Under the pieces are notes generated by a model. It had not been told where the DNA came from and did no database searches. It was given only the letters and a program-made list of their open reading frames with translations. A DNA stretch of 14,197 bases from an uncultured Cellvibrio sp. (GTDB lineage: Bacteria; Pseudomonadota; Gammaproteobacteria; Pseudomonadales; Cellvibrionaceae): NCBI GenBank assembly GCA_946886255.1, contig CAMPIG010000075.1:1-14197 (forward strand). The letters are read 5' to 3'. The first letter of the stretch is position 1; every line of letters starts with the position of its first letter. Shown here piece by piece: positions 1-6,628 of this stretch. The translations under genes were made by a program, and so were the position numbers.

Positions 1-93
1 CCTCCTGTATGTTTAATAATTAGAAAATATACTAATTAAATTCGCCGTAAAGGTCTGTGCGAACACACACATGCTCAATCCGCGCTGTTCCTG

Positions 94-120
94 TTGCTGA
101 ATTAATGGCTCCCTTATAAG
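94..120 (+). promoter_or_regulatory. Weak candidate promoter for the topoisomerase gene
   Basis: A TATAAG hexamer at 115-120 resembles a sigma70 -10 box. TTGCTG at 94-99 could be its -35, but the spacer is only 15 bp, shorter than the usual 16-18. Transcription would start near 127, giving a leader of about 30 nt. This is a pattern match only. Confidence 0.22.
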
Positions 121-155
121 TCGAAGCATGGACATTAATAGCAAGACAAAAGCAA

Positions 156-1253
156 ATGTTAACTATTGCGGAAGACGTCAAGATATCGACTAAAAAAATA
201 AAAAAGGTTGTGCACGATCCGAAAAAAAGTGCACAGGCAATTCATCTCATTTATGTACACGATGGGCAGCCAGGTATCAGCAGACGGAGACAGGGTGAAA
301 CTTTTTGCTATTATCTCGGCGAGAAAAAGCTCCGCGATAAGAAGGTACTGGAGAGAATCAAGAAGCTTGCTATTCCACCGGCCTGGGAAGAAGTGTGGAT
401 CTGTCACTTGGAAAATGGGCATCTACAGGCTACCGGATTAGATGCTCGACAACGGAAGCAGTACAAATACCACACCTTGTGGAACAGCTTTCGCAATCAC
501 ACCAAATTTTATCGATTATACGAATTCGGAAAAACCATCCCCGCTATACGCAAGCAATTGGATAAGGACCTGTCCAAGCCGGGATTACCGGTAGAAAAAG
601 TGCTGGCAACCATAGTTTATCTCATGGAGCAAACCAGCATCCGCATCGGCAACAGTAGTTATGAAAAAATGTATGGCTCTTTCGGCTTGACGACGCTGAA
701 AGATCAACATGTTCGAATACGTGGCGACAAAATGCAGTTTATCTTTAAAGGAAAAAAGGGAATTGCACATAATATCAGTTTAAAAAGTAAGCGCCTGGCA
801 CGCATCGTCAAACAATGCCGGGATATTCCAGGCAAGGAACTTTTCCAGTATTACGATACAGACGGCAATCACAAGGCCATAGACTCAGGTATGGTTAATG
901 ATTATTTAAAGTCTATTACGGGTAAGGATTTTACTGCAAAGGATTTTCGCACATGGGTGGGCACCATACAGGCAATCAGTGAATTTAAAAGCTTAAGTGT
1001 CGGTGAAACAAAAGCCGAACGAAAAAGCAACATCCTCACTGTCCTTGATAAAGTCGCCGCACATTTGGGAAATACGCGAACTGTCTGCAAAAAGTATTAT
1101 GTTCACCCCGTTGTCGTCGAATTATATGAGAGCGAGTCGCTACACTCATATTTTAAGGATATGGACCAGGTTGAAAAATCATTTAAAAAGCTGGCGCTCA
1201 CCCTTGAGGAACAGCTGCTTCTGCACATACTTGAGCGGGAAAAACTTGTTTAG
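156..1253 (+). CDS. DNA topoisomerase IB (eukaryotic/poxvirus-like type)
   Basis: This enzyme relaxes supercoiled DNA by nicking one strand through a 3'-phosphotyrosine intermediate, without ATP or metal. It is cytoplasmic and acts on the chromosome. The 365-aa length fits the small bacterial TopIB family. The N-terminal domain has the family hallmarks PGISRRRQG (39-47), AIPPAWEEVWIC (72-83) and ATGLDARQRKQYKYH (92-106). Likely active-site residues are Arg163 in SIRIGN, a Lys near 198-201 in FKGKKG, Arg265 in KDFRTWVGT and the nucleophile Tyr315 in KKYYVHP. No strong Shine-Dalgarno precedes the ATG. The stop at 117-119 closes the frame upstream with no other in-frame ATG between, and conserved sequence begins only near residue 30, so the exact start is uncertain. 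The gene converges on 1326-1859 with 72 bp between. Such enzymes often lie in accessory stress-gene regions, which fits these neighbours. Confidence 0.95.
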   Translation: MLTIAEDVKISTKKIKKVVHDPKKSAQAIHLIYVHDGQPGISRRRQGETFCYYLGEKKLRDKKVLERIKKLAIPPAWEEVWICHLENGHLQATGLDARQRKQYKYHTLWNSFRNHTKFYRLYEFGKTIPAIRKQLDKDLSKPGLPVEKVLATIVYLMEQTSIRIGNSSYEKMYGSFGLTTLKDQHVRIRGDKMQFIFKGKKGIAHNISLKSKRLARIVKQCRDIPGKELFQYYDTDGNHKAIDSGMVNDYLKSITGKDFTAKDFRTWVGTIQAISEFKSLSVGETKAERKSNILTVLDKVAAHLGNTRTVCKKYYVHPVVVELYESESLHSYFKDMDQVEKSFKKLALTLEEQLLLHILEREKLV

Positions 1254-1325
1254 AAACCGCTCCTCCAGGATCACTAAACAATCGCCTGCGTTGCCTCTTA
1301 GATATTTCTCAGTAGCTCCCTAGAC

Positions 1326-1859
1326 TTACAAACTACTCACCGTTTTCACTTGCAGTTTATTAAATGCGTAGTTTGCTTCTTTGAGTTGATTTGCACTGCT
1401 GGCATGCACTGCGACGATAAATTTACCTTTACGCAGGGCAGATTGGGACACGCTGACATAGGGCATATGATCGGGGCGCAATGTCATAAGGCCACCGAAC
1501 ATCATGCCGAACACCGCACCAAACGCAATGGCTATAGCGGCTGCGGTAATGGCATTAGCCACAATAAAAGGTATCCCTGTTGCGAACAGTATTAAAAACA
1601 ACAGTAAACCCACGACCGCCCCGATCAAGCCAAGCCAAACATGGGCGCGTAGCATTGTGCGCCAAATGCCACGATCCTCAGGCTCCAGTTCCCACCCAGG
1701 ATGGCGGTCGTTGGGACTCACAACAAAAATCTGTTGATTCTGCAAGCTGGTTGTCTTGCGCAGGATGTCGACGGCTCGCTTAGCACTAAACTCGTCCTGA
1801 AAAATGGCTGCCACTTTGTGATCGAAATGTTCACCCGAAATACTGGTTGCAATCTTCAT
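1326..1859 (-). CDS. Two-helix membrane protein, general-stress-17M-like layout
   Basis: A 177-aa protein of unknown function. It has a soluble N-terminal alpha/beta segment (about 15-50, AIFQDEFSAKRAVDILR then QIFVVSPND), two hydrophobic Gly/Ala-rich helices (about 72-96 and 98-126) and a soluble C-terminal strand-helix (about 146-170, KFIVAVHASSANQLKEA). Between the second helix and the tail is a short RPDH motif (128-131). This order, a small ferredoxin-like half either side of a glycine-rich membrane hairpin, resembles proteins annotated as general stress protein 17M-like, often in stress-gene neighbourhoods. That match is from memory of the architecture, not a search. The start is supported by GGAG about 8 nt upstream of the ATG. 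The leader carries two adjacent inverted repeats, so regulation by a dimeric repressor or by RNA structure is possible. There is no signal peptide; both soluble parts probably face the same side. Confidence 0.8.
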   Translation of the reverse strand: MKIATSISGEHFDHKVAAIFQDEFSAKRAVDILRKTTSLQNQQIFVVSPNDRHPGWELEPEDRGIWRTMLRAHVWLGLIGAVVGLLLFLILFATGIPFIVANAITAAAIAIAFGAVFGMMFGGLMTLRPDHMPYVSVSQSALRKGKFIVAVHASSANQLKEANYAFNKLQVKTVSSL

Positions 1860-1875
1860 TGTCGTTACTCCGATA

Positions 1876-1894
1876 AAGATAGTATTACTATCTT
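1876..1894 (-). promoter_or_regulatory. Perfect 8-3-8 inverted repeat in leader of the 1326-1859 gene
   Basis: AAGATAGT and ACTATCTT are exact reverse complements around a 3-bp ATT centre. The dyad lies 16-35 bp upstream of the ATG at 1859, just upstream of the GGAG ribosome binding site. It is AT-rich and has no U-tract, so an operator is more likely than a terminator. A further AGATAG copy sits at about 1899-1904 in the adjoining sequence. Confidence 0.5.
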
Positions 1895-1905
1895 GACCAG
1901 ATAGG

Positions 1906-1920
1906 AGAAACGAGGTTTCT
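1906..1920 (-). promoter_or_regulatory. Second inverted repeat, 6-3-6, adjoining the first
   Basis: AGAAAC and GTTTCT are exact reverse complements around GAG. The repeat lies 11 bp beyond the 1876-1894 dyad, further from the 1326-1859 gene. Two different dyads this close in one leader suggest a control region, but no known operator is recognised. Confidence 0.35.
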
Positions 1921-2037
1921 TATCACGTATCGGCATGTTTATTTTTGTCGGGCGTGTCACGTTACAACCGATTGCTTTTTTGTAAATTCTAATTCATCAC
2001 CGTAAAAAGCCACAGCAAAAAACAAACGTACCGAAAA

Positions 2038-2961
2038 TCACGTAGCCTTTTCCTTTTTTATACAGTCGTAGGCCGATTGAATAGTTTTAAAGCGCTCCGT
2101 GAGCGCTTTGATCATGAAAGGCGGCAGCCCCTGCCCGATGAGTTTGTCCGGATGAAATTGACTAGCCAGTTTTTGATAGGCTTTCCTTACTTCTACGTCA
2201 CTGGCGCTCGGCGTCAAACCTAATGCATCGTAGGCGCAATGTGATTGCTCTTTTTCAGTGGCAAAGCCTTTGTAGCGTTTTTTCCCCTGAGTCCATCCCC
2301 CGCTGGCTTTTTGCTCTCTAGAGGGTTGCTCTGCCGAACCCTGTGAAGAGCGCTTATGCGCTGCGGTTTCATCATAAGCCCGCTGTGTATCCGCCTGTGC
2401 AGAATCATCCAGCCGATCATCACGGAATCGCTCCTGGGAAGACAGCATCTTCAACAGTTGCTCAAACGTGATATTGGAATAGCCCAAGGCGCTGGCGATC
2501 TCCTGTACAGCACTCACCTCTTTTTTCACCAACAACCCGTCAACTCGAGCGATACTGACGAGATAAACCAATAGAATTTGCGTTAAACTGCTGCTCTTAC
2601 GCGCGAGATTCTGGAATTCTTTTAGAGCGTTATTTAATTGGAAATTCGGCGCGGATCCATGCTTGAAGTATTGAATCGCCTGGCGCTTTTGCGGCGCTTC
2701 CAAATGCATTTTCTCCATAAACGTTTCAGTGCGTTTAATCTCTTTCTCGTTCACCGGACCATCTTTTCGCGCTACATAACCAAGCAAGCTGAACACCGTT
2801 TTAAAAAAAATCTGCTCTACTTCATTAAAACCATTTTTTTTTGCTCCAACCTTGTCCACCTGACCACTGAAGAAAAAACCCAGCTTATTCCCAGTCACGG
2901 CCATGGCGATAAAATAAATTACCACCACGCCAAAGAGCATTGCTATTATCTGTAGGAGCAT
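2038..2961 (-). CDS. djlA: DjlA-like membrane J-domain co-chaperone with TerB domain
   Basis: A type III J-protein that stimulates DnaK ATPase at the inner membrane and is linked to envelope stress in enterobacteria. The 307-aa protein has an N-terminal membrane helix (about 3-24) that in the family is the anchor, a TerB-like helical domain (about 45-165, with YVARKDGPV and SIARVDGLL, the paired acidic-loop signatures), a polar low-complexity linker (about 175-238) and a C-terminal J domain (about 241-305). The invariant HPD tripeptide, needed for DnaK stimulation, is intact at 270-272. E. coli DjlA is 271 aa, so this one has a longer linker. CGGAA about 8 nt before the ATG supports the start. 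The gene stands alone on its transcript or follows the glycosylase gene, 135 bp upstream on the same strand. The symbol rests on domain order. Confidence 0.88.
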   Translation of the reverse strand: MLLQIIAMLFGVVVIYFIAMAVTGNKLGFFFSGQVDKVGAKKNGFNEVEQIFFKTVFSLLGYVARKDGPVNEKEIKRTETFMEKMHLEAPQKRQAIQYFKHGSAPNFQLNNALKEFQNLARKSSSLTQILLVYLVSIARVDGLLVKKEVSAVQEIASALGYSNITFEQLLKMLSSQERFRDDRLDDSAQADTQRAYDETAAHKRSSQGSAEQPSREQKASGGWTQGKKRYKGFATEKEQSHCAYDALGLTPSASDVEVRKAYQKLASQFHPDKLIGQGLPPFMIKALTERFKTIQSAYDCIKKEKAT

Positions 2962-2982
2962 AAAATATTCCGGTTAGTTTAT

Positions 2983-3011
2983 ATTATATGTTGCTTGCTG
3001 TAGACGCTCAC
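2983..3011 (-). promoter_or_regulatory. Candidate sigma70 promoter for the djlA-like gene
   Basis: On the minus strand a perfect -10 box, TATAAT, lies at 2988-2983. At 17 bp spacing the -35 position reads GTGAGC (3011-3006), only three of six consensus bases. Transcription would start near 2976 with a leader of about 15 nt that just includes the ribosome binding site. This would let djlA be expressed apart from the glycosylase gene. Confidence 0.35.
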
Positions 3012-3096
3012 CGTTAACGGACAAACGGTCCCACTATTTTTGCGCTGGCTACTACATATCCTTCCATAGCAGCAAGCAGCTCACCGAAGATCCAAG

Positions 3097-3840
3097 TTAC
3101 ATTATTACCTCGTACTTTTTCTGACAGTTTTCACAGTAAAAACTCCGCCGATGCGTATTTCCCAAATGCGCTCGAGTGAAAGTCAAGTCACAACGCGGGC
3201 AAACACTTTTATTATGTGCCTGCCAATGCTGACGTAGCACATAAGCTTTTTTCCATTCCAGAAATTCAAAACTGTAGATGCGCGCCTGCTCAATCAACGC
3301 CTTTAATTTTGCCGGTGGTAACGCGCCTACCAGTGAAAGTGGATGAACCCGAATACGAAAAAGGACTTCGTTCTTGATAATGTTGCCCACCCCGGAAAAA
3401 ATATCCTGATTCAGCAGCGCATCACAAGCAAACATGTACGGCAGCTTGCGCAACTTCTCCCGGGCCAGGGCGGGATTCCATTGATCCGACATTACGTCGG
3501 CTTGCCAGTCGTACTCACCGTCCAATCGGCTCTCCACATACTTGACAGAACATGCGTAAAAGTTAAGTTCTGTTGAGTCAGCGAAGCGTAAACTTAATCG
3601 CGGTACGGTGTCTTTCCGCTCATTGATGCGATAGCTGCCAAACATCAGGAAGTGAACCCTTAGCGAAACGCTCGGTAGCTCAATAAGAAAATGTTTTCCC
3701 CAGCTACGTATAGATTTGATTATTGCGCCCGGCAGCCGCGAGAGATCGATCTTGCTATTCCCTTCGACTGATTGAATTTCCTTACCCACAAAGTCCTTAG
3801 TCAATTCTTTCAGAATGATAATAGATGGTCCTTCCGGCAT
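3097..3840 (-). CDS. Endonuclease VIII / formamidopyrimidine-DNA glycosylase family protein
   Basis: A bifunctional DNA glycosylase/AP lyase that removes oxidised bases in base-excision repair. The 247-aa protein begins MPEGP: after Met removal Pro2 is the Schiff-base nucleophile and Glu3 the acid. Lys49 in SWGKHFL fits the conserved phosphate-binding lysine. The helix-two-turn-helix lies at about 142-161 (LLNQDIFSGVGNIIKNEVLF), with the family's invariant GxGN. The C-terminal zinc finger has Cys214, Cys217, Cys236 and Cys239, with Arg231/Arg232 in the HRRSFYC hairpin placed to contact the lesion phosphate. The MPEGPS start and short length are closer to Nei-like than to MutM enzymes, but substrate range cannot be read from sequence. 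AGGGGA six or seven nt before the ATG supports the start. It is transcribed away from the ferritin-like operon across a 340-bp region. Confidence 0.92.
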   Translation of the reverse strand: MPEGPSIIILKELTKDFVGKEIQSVEGNSKIDLSRLPGAIIKSIRSWGKHFLIELPSVSLRVHFLMFGSYRINERKDTVPRLSLRFADSTELNFYACSVKYVESRLDGEYDWQADVMSDQWNPALAREKLRKLPYMFACDALLNQDIFSGVGNIIKNEVLFRIRVHPLSLVGALPPAKLKALIEQARIYSFEFLEWKKAYVLRQHWQAHNKSVCPRCDLTFTRAHLGNTHRRSFYCENCQKKYEVIM

Positions 3841-4180
3841 GGTTTCCCCTACACATTAACTTTGGCGCGTTAGCAGCAACAATGGCTTCATCCATAGACC
3901 ACAAGATTGATTAAATAATGCAGCGCTTCGTTTGTTTATTCCTGTTTGTTTAGAGCGTTTTTATTCACGCAATATCAACGCTTCGTCTCTGTAAAATTTA
4001 CAGTTAAGTTGTAAAAATATCGGCACCGGATTGATCGTTGACGCGCAAACATTAAAAAACGCACACATCACCAGCAGAAATAAAATTTATCACATGGTAT
4101 GTCGATTGCAATGAGCAGATCTCTTAACAGAACTTATCGTTATTGTTAATTCCCTTGCTACTTTATCTGAGGGTTACATT
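3841..4180. other. 340-bp divergent intergenic region
   Basis: No gene is seen. This AT-rich stretch separates the leftward glycosylase gene from the rightward ferritin-like cluster and should hold both promoters. No sigma70 pair of good quality stands out. TTAACA with TTAATT about 16 bp downstream, around 4123-4150, is the best rightward candidate but matches only half of the -10 consensus. A perfect 15-bp palindrome lies at 3989-4003, and CGCTTCGT occurs twice (about 3923 and 3978) as a short direct repeat. Confidence 0.6.
3989..4003. promoter_or_regulatory. 7-1-7 palindrome, operator-like
   Basis: CTGTAAA and TTTACAG are exact reverse complements around one base. A related half-site, TTGTAAAAAT, follows at about 4009-4018. 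The position between divergent genes and the lack of a usable RNA loop favour protein binding. The half-sites resemble TyrR boxes (TGTAAA/TTTACA), but TyrR needs six bases between them and here there is one. Confidence 0.4.
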
Positions 4181-5344
4181 ATGAGTATAAAATTGTTTGA
4201 CAACCGTGGAACTCCCCTGGAGCAACAAAAATTTACCTGGCGGGAACTTTCTATCAAGCCGCTGAGCAAATTGGATGATGATGCATTTACCAGGGTGCGC
4301 GTTATCCTGATGAACGGCATTGAACAGCAGGTAAACCGCTTCCAACATATGTGCGGACAATTCAATGGTAATCTGCGCCTCCCACTCGCAGAAATTCGTC
4401 GCGTCGAACACCATCAGCAAACGATGATTAACTGGTTACTCGGGTCAGATCACTCACCGCTGGAAACAACAATAGGTTACGAACAAGTAGCCATTGAAGT
4501 TACCGCTGCGATTGCGCAACAGGAACCCGATGAGTACCTGGCGCAAACTTACCGCTATGGTTTACTTGAAGATTTTGATCACATGTATCGCTATTCTGCG
4601 TTGATGGATCGGGTGGAGGGGAAAGACGCCAACAACATTCTTCAGAGTTATACGGATATTCTGCCGGGTCGACCTACGATAGAGGAACACCGCGCACCAG
4701 AAGATGACTTACGTCATCATTACGATCACAAAGCCGCCTTTCCGGTATCCAAGCTCAATGCGCTGACCATTTTTTCCGGAGAGTATCAAACGCGCGATTA
4801 CTACATGAATATTGGGCCCACATTCAGCGATCCGGTTGCGCGTGCGTTATACGCCGAAATCGCATCCATTGAAGAACAACATGTGACACAGTATGGCTCT
4901 ATCATCGACCCCAACGAAACCTGGCTGGAAAAGTGGTTGTTGTACGAAGCAAATGAAGTTTACAACTACTATAGCTGCGTAGCAGCGGAAACTAACCCGC
5001 GCATTAAAGCCATTTGGGAACGCTTTCTGGATTACGAGCTGGGTCACCTGAATGTAGTCACAGAGTTATTCAAGAAATATGAGCGGCGTGATCCCGCCGA
5101 GATTTTACCGGATGCACTCCCCGATCCTATTGCATTCGAAAGCCAACGCGATTTTGTGCGGCAAGTACTGACTGAAGAAATTAATCTGCGGTCCAAAGGT
5201 CCGGATTATGTTGACAAGAGCCAGGAAAGCCAAAAATCAAAAGACTATCGTGATCATCTTAACTCTACTGGCTCACCTTCTGAGATGGTTGCTGAGCAAT
5301 ATCGTTGGCAGCCCGGAACCGAACTGAGCAAAAAGATCGCATAA
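4181..5344 (+). CDS. Ferritin-like (rubrerythrin-fold) protein, possibly with a duplicated domain
   Basis: A 387-aa soluble, helix-rich acidic protein of no named family that I recognise. Its C-terminal half carries a plausible complete diiron set: Glu201 (SGEYQTRDYY), Glu231-x-x-His234 (IEEQH), Glu256 or Glu259 (YEANEVYNYY) and Glu286-x-x-His289 (DYELGH). The N-terminal half repeats the pattern loosely: Glu48, Glu71/Glu76 with His77-His78, Glu101/Glu106, and Asp131-x-x-His134 in LLEDFDH. It therefore looks like two fused four-helix units, the first degraded or binding metal differently. Oxidation, peroxide reduction or iron storage are all possible; the reaction cannot be told. The polar tail (335-387) has no visible domain. 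GAGGG about 8 nt before the ATG sets the start. It leads a cluster with a second ferritin-like gene 46 bp on, joined by a hairpin. Confidence 0.78.
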   Translation: MSIKLFDNRGTPLEQQKFTWRELSIKPLSKLDDDAFTRVRVILMNGIEQQVNRFQHMCGQFNGNLRLPLAEIRRVEHHQQTMINWLLGSDHSPLETTIGYEQVAIEVTAAIAQQEPDEYLAQTYRYGLLEDFDHMYRYSALMDRVEGKDANNILQSYTDILPGRPTIEEHRAPEDDLRHHYDHKAAFPVSKLNALTIFSGEYQTRDYYMNIGPTFSDPVARALYAEIASIEEQHVTQYGSIIDPNETWLEKWLLYEANEVYNYYSCVAAETNPRIKAIWERFLDYELGHLNVVTELFKKYERRDPAEILPDALPDPIAFESQRDFVRQVLTEEINLRSKGPDYVDKSQESQKSKDYRDHLNSTGSPSEMVAEQYRWQPGTELSKKIA

Positions 5345-5364
5345 CGTCAGGTTCTTTCCTGACG
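5345..5364 (+). promoter_or_regulatory. Intercistronic stem-loop between the two ferritin-like genes
   Basis: CGTCAGG and CCTGACG pair perfectly around a TTCTTT loop, starting directly after the stop codon of the 387-aa gene. The following bases, AGAGATAAAC, contain no U-tract, so it is not a standard rho-independent terminator. It may protect the upstream message from 3' exonucleases or allow different expression of the two genes. AGAGGAA follows as the ribosome binding site for the next gene. Confidence 0.6.
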
Positions 5365-5390
5365 AGAGATAAACTGAAGAGGAATATATT

Positions 5391-6137
5391 ATGGAACCAA
5401 ATACTAAAATGGGCAGCAATAAAACAGGCATCGATATGTCACCCATTCTCAGCAAAGAAATGATCGAGGGCAGCAAAAAACTCAAGCTCGATGGCGAGGA
5501 CGGTTACACCAACCTCACCCTGCTGGAGCAATTTTATCTGGATAATGATGAACCGCTGGGTTCTGTACCCATGCCTGGTACTATAAAAGGCGTTGTTAAA
5601 TCCGCTACCAAAATGCTGACGGGTCATCATCCAGAAGTGTTTCTCAACAAGCTCGGCGAGCGTCTGGCATTTGAACGCAGCGGTGTACGCATTTATGAGC
5701 AGCTCATTTTAAAATGCGAGCACATGGCGGCTAACAGTATGGCTGGCTTAAAACTCCCGCTGGAAAAATTGCAGGAATTCCATGGCCAGGAAGCCGAACA
5801 TTTCTATCTACTGGTGGAATGCATGGAAACGCTTGGAGGCGACCCCACAGCACAGACACCAGACGCCGATGCCTCTGGCGTAGCGGCATCGGGTTTAATG
5901 AAAGTCATTATGGATCCGCGCACATCCATCAGCCAAAGCCTGGAAGCGATGTTATCAATTGAGCTGACAGATAATGCTGCGTGGGAGTTGTTGATCAAGC
6001 TGGCTGACGATATGGGTTTGGGTGATATGGCCGACAAATTCCGTCATGCTTTGCAACAGGAAAATGTTCACCTCGAATATGTGAAACAGTGGTACGAAGA
6101 AAGTGTGCGTGAACAGGGAACGATGCGGCTGTCATAA
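5391..6137 (+). CDS. Ferritin-like diiron-domain protein
   Basis: A 248-aa soluble protein with a four-helix ferritin-like domain at about 86-236. The likely diiron ligands are in the canonical order: Glu95 (LAFERSG), Glu134-x-x-His137 (GQEAEH), Glu191 (SIELTDNAAWE) and Glu224-x-x-His227 (QQENVH). The first 85 residues are polar and hold no clear domain; residues 150-168 form an Ala/Asp-rich linker between helix pairs. It lies 46 bp after the 387-aa ferritin-like gene and 26 bp before the DUF2243 gene, so co-transcription is likely. A role in handling iron or peroxide is inferred from the ligand set only; mini-ferritin, rubrerythrin-like or Mn-catalase-like chemistry are alternatives. There is no rubredoxin-type Cys-x-x-Cys, so it is not a full rubrerythrin. 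AGAGGAA about 7 nt before the ATG supports the start. Confidence 0.83.
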   Translation: MEPNTKMGSNKTGIDMSPILSKEMIEGSKKLKLDGEDGYTNLTLLEQFYLDNDEPLGSVPMPGTIKGVVKSATKMLTGHHPEVFLNKLGERLAFERSGVRIYEQLILKCEHMAANSMAGLKLPLEKLQEFHGQEAEHFYLLVECMETLGGDPTAQTPDADASGVAASGLMKVIMDPRTSISQSLEAMLSIELTDNAAWELLIKLADDMGLGDMADKFRHALQQENVHLEYVKQWYEESVREQGTMRLS

Positions 6138-6163
6138 GTGAGCAAGCAGAAACCTACGAGCTA

Positions 6164-6616
6164 ATGCATACGATGCGTAACCTTCCGCGATCTCGCTGGG
6201 GCGGCGTGCTTATTGGCATAGGGCTGATGGCCGCCGTCGATGAAATAATTTTTCATCAGCTGTTGGGATGGCACCACTTTTATGACGGTTCCACGCCCGC
6301 ACTAGGGTTGCTAGCGGATGGGTTGTTGCATGCGGTAGAAGTTGTTACGCTGATCGCCGGTTTTTTTATATTGCTGGATCTGCGCCAGCACAATGCGCTG
6401 CACAGAGCACATGCCTGGGCTGGGGGCTTTCTGGGTGCGGGTAGCTTTCAGGTTTTTGACGGCATCATTAATCACAAAATCTTGCGTTTGCATCAAATAC
6501 GTTATGAAGTTCCCATTCTGCCTTACGACGTTGCATGGAATCTGGTTGGCCTTGCATTGATTATCATCGGGCTCCTGTTATTGCGTCGCACTCGGCGTCC
6601 CTGTCTCACAATGTAG
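6164..6616 (+). CDS. DUF2243 family membrane protein
   Basis: A 150-aa integral membrane protein with four hydrophobic helices (about 12-31, 45-72, 83-103 and 122-141) and an Arg-rich C-terminal end. It matches DUF2243 by pattern: DEIIFHQLLGWHHFYD (26-41), a DGLLHAVE segment (52-59) and FDGIINHKILRLHQIRY (98-114). The acidic and His residues repeated in and next to the helices (Asp26, His31, His37, His38, Asp52, His56, Asp99, His104, His110) could bind a metal or haem, but no function is established. DUF2243 genes are often found beside CtaG-like genes, as here with 12 bp between, suggesting a joint membrane complex. The ribosome binding site is poor; ATG at 6173 is an alternative start and would shorten the protein by three residues. 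Confidence 0.85.
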   Translation: MHTMRNLPRSRWGGVLIGIGLMAAVDEIIFHQLLGWHHFYDGSTPALGLLADGLLHAVEVVTLIAGFFILLDLRQHNALHRAHAWAGGFLGAGSFQVFDGIINHKILRLHQIRYEVPILPYDVAWNLVGLALIIIGLLLLRRTRRPCLTM

Positions 6617-6628
6617 TCAATCTCGCCC

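Noticed and set aside
2992..3079. Near-matching inverted copies TTGCTTGCTG and CAGCAAGCAG flanking a gap of about 70 bp
   Set aside because: Only nine of ten bases match, the content is simple repeated GCTT/AAGC, and the spacing suggests chance; no mobile-element gene lies between.
3989..4003. TyrR box
   Set aside because: The half-sites TGTAAA and TTTACA match, but they are separated by one base, not the six that TyrR sites need.
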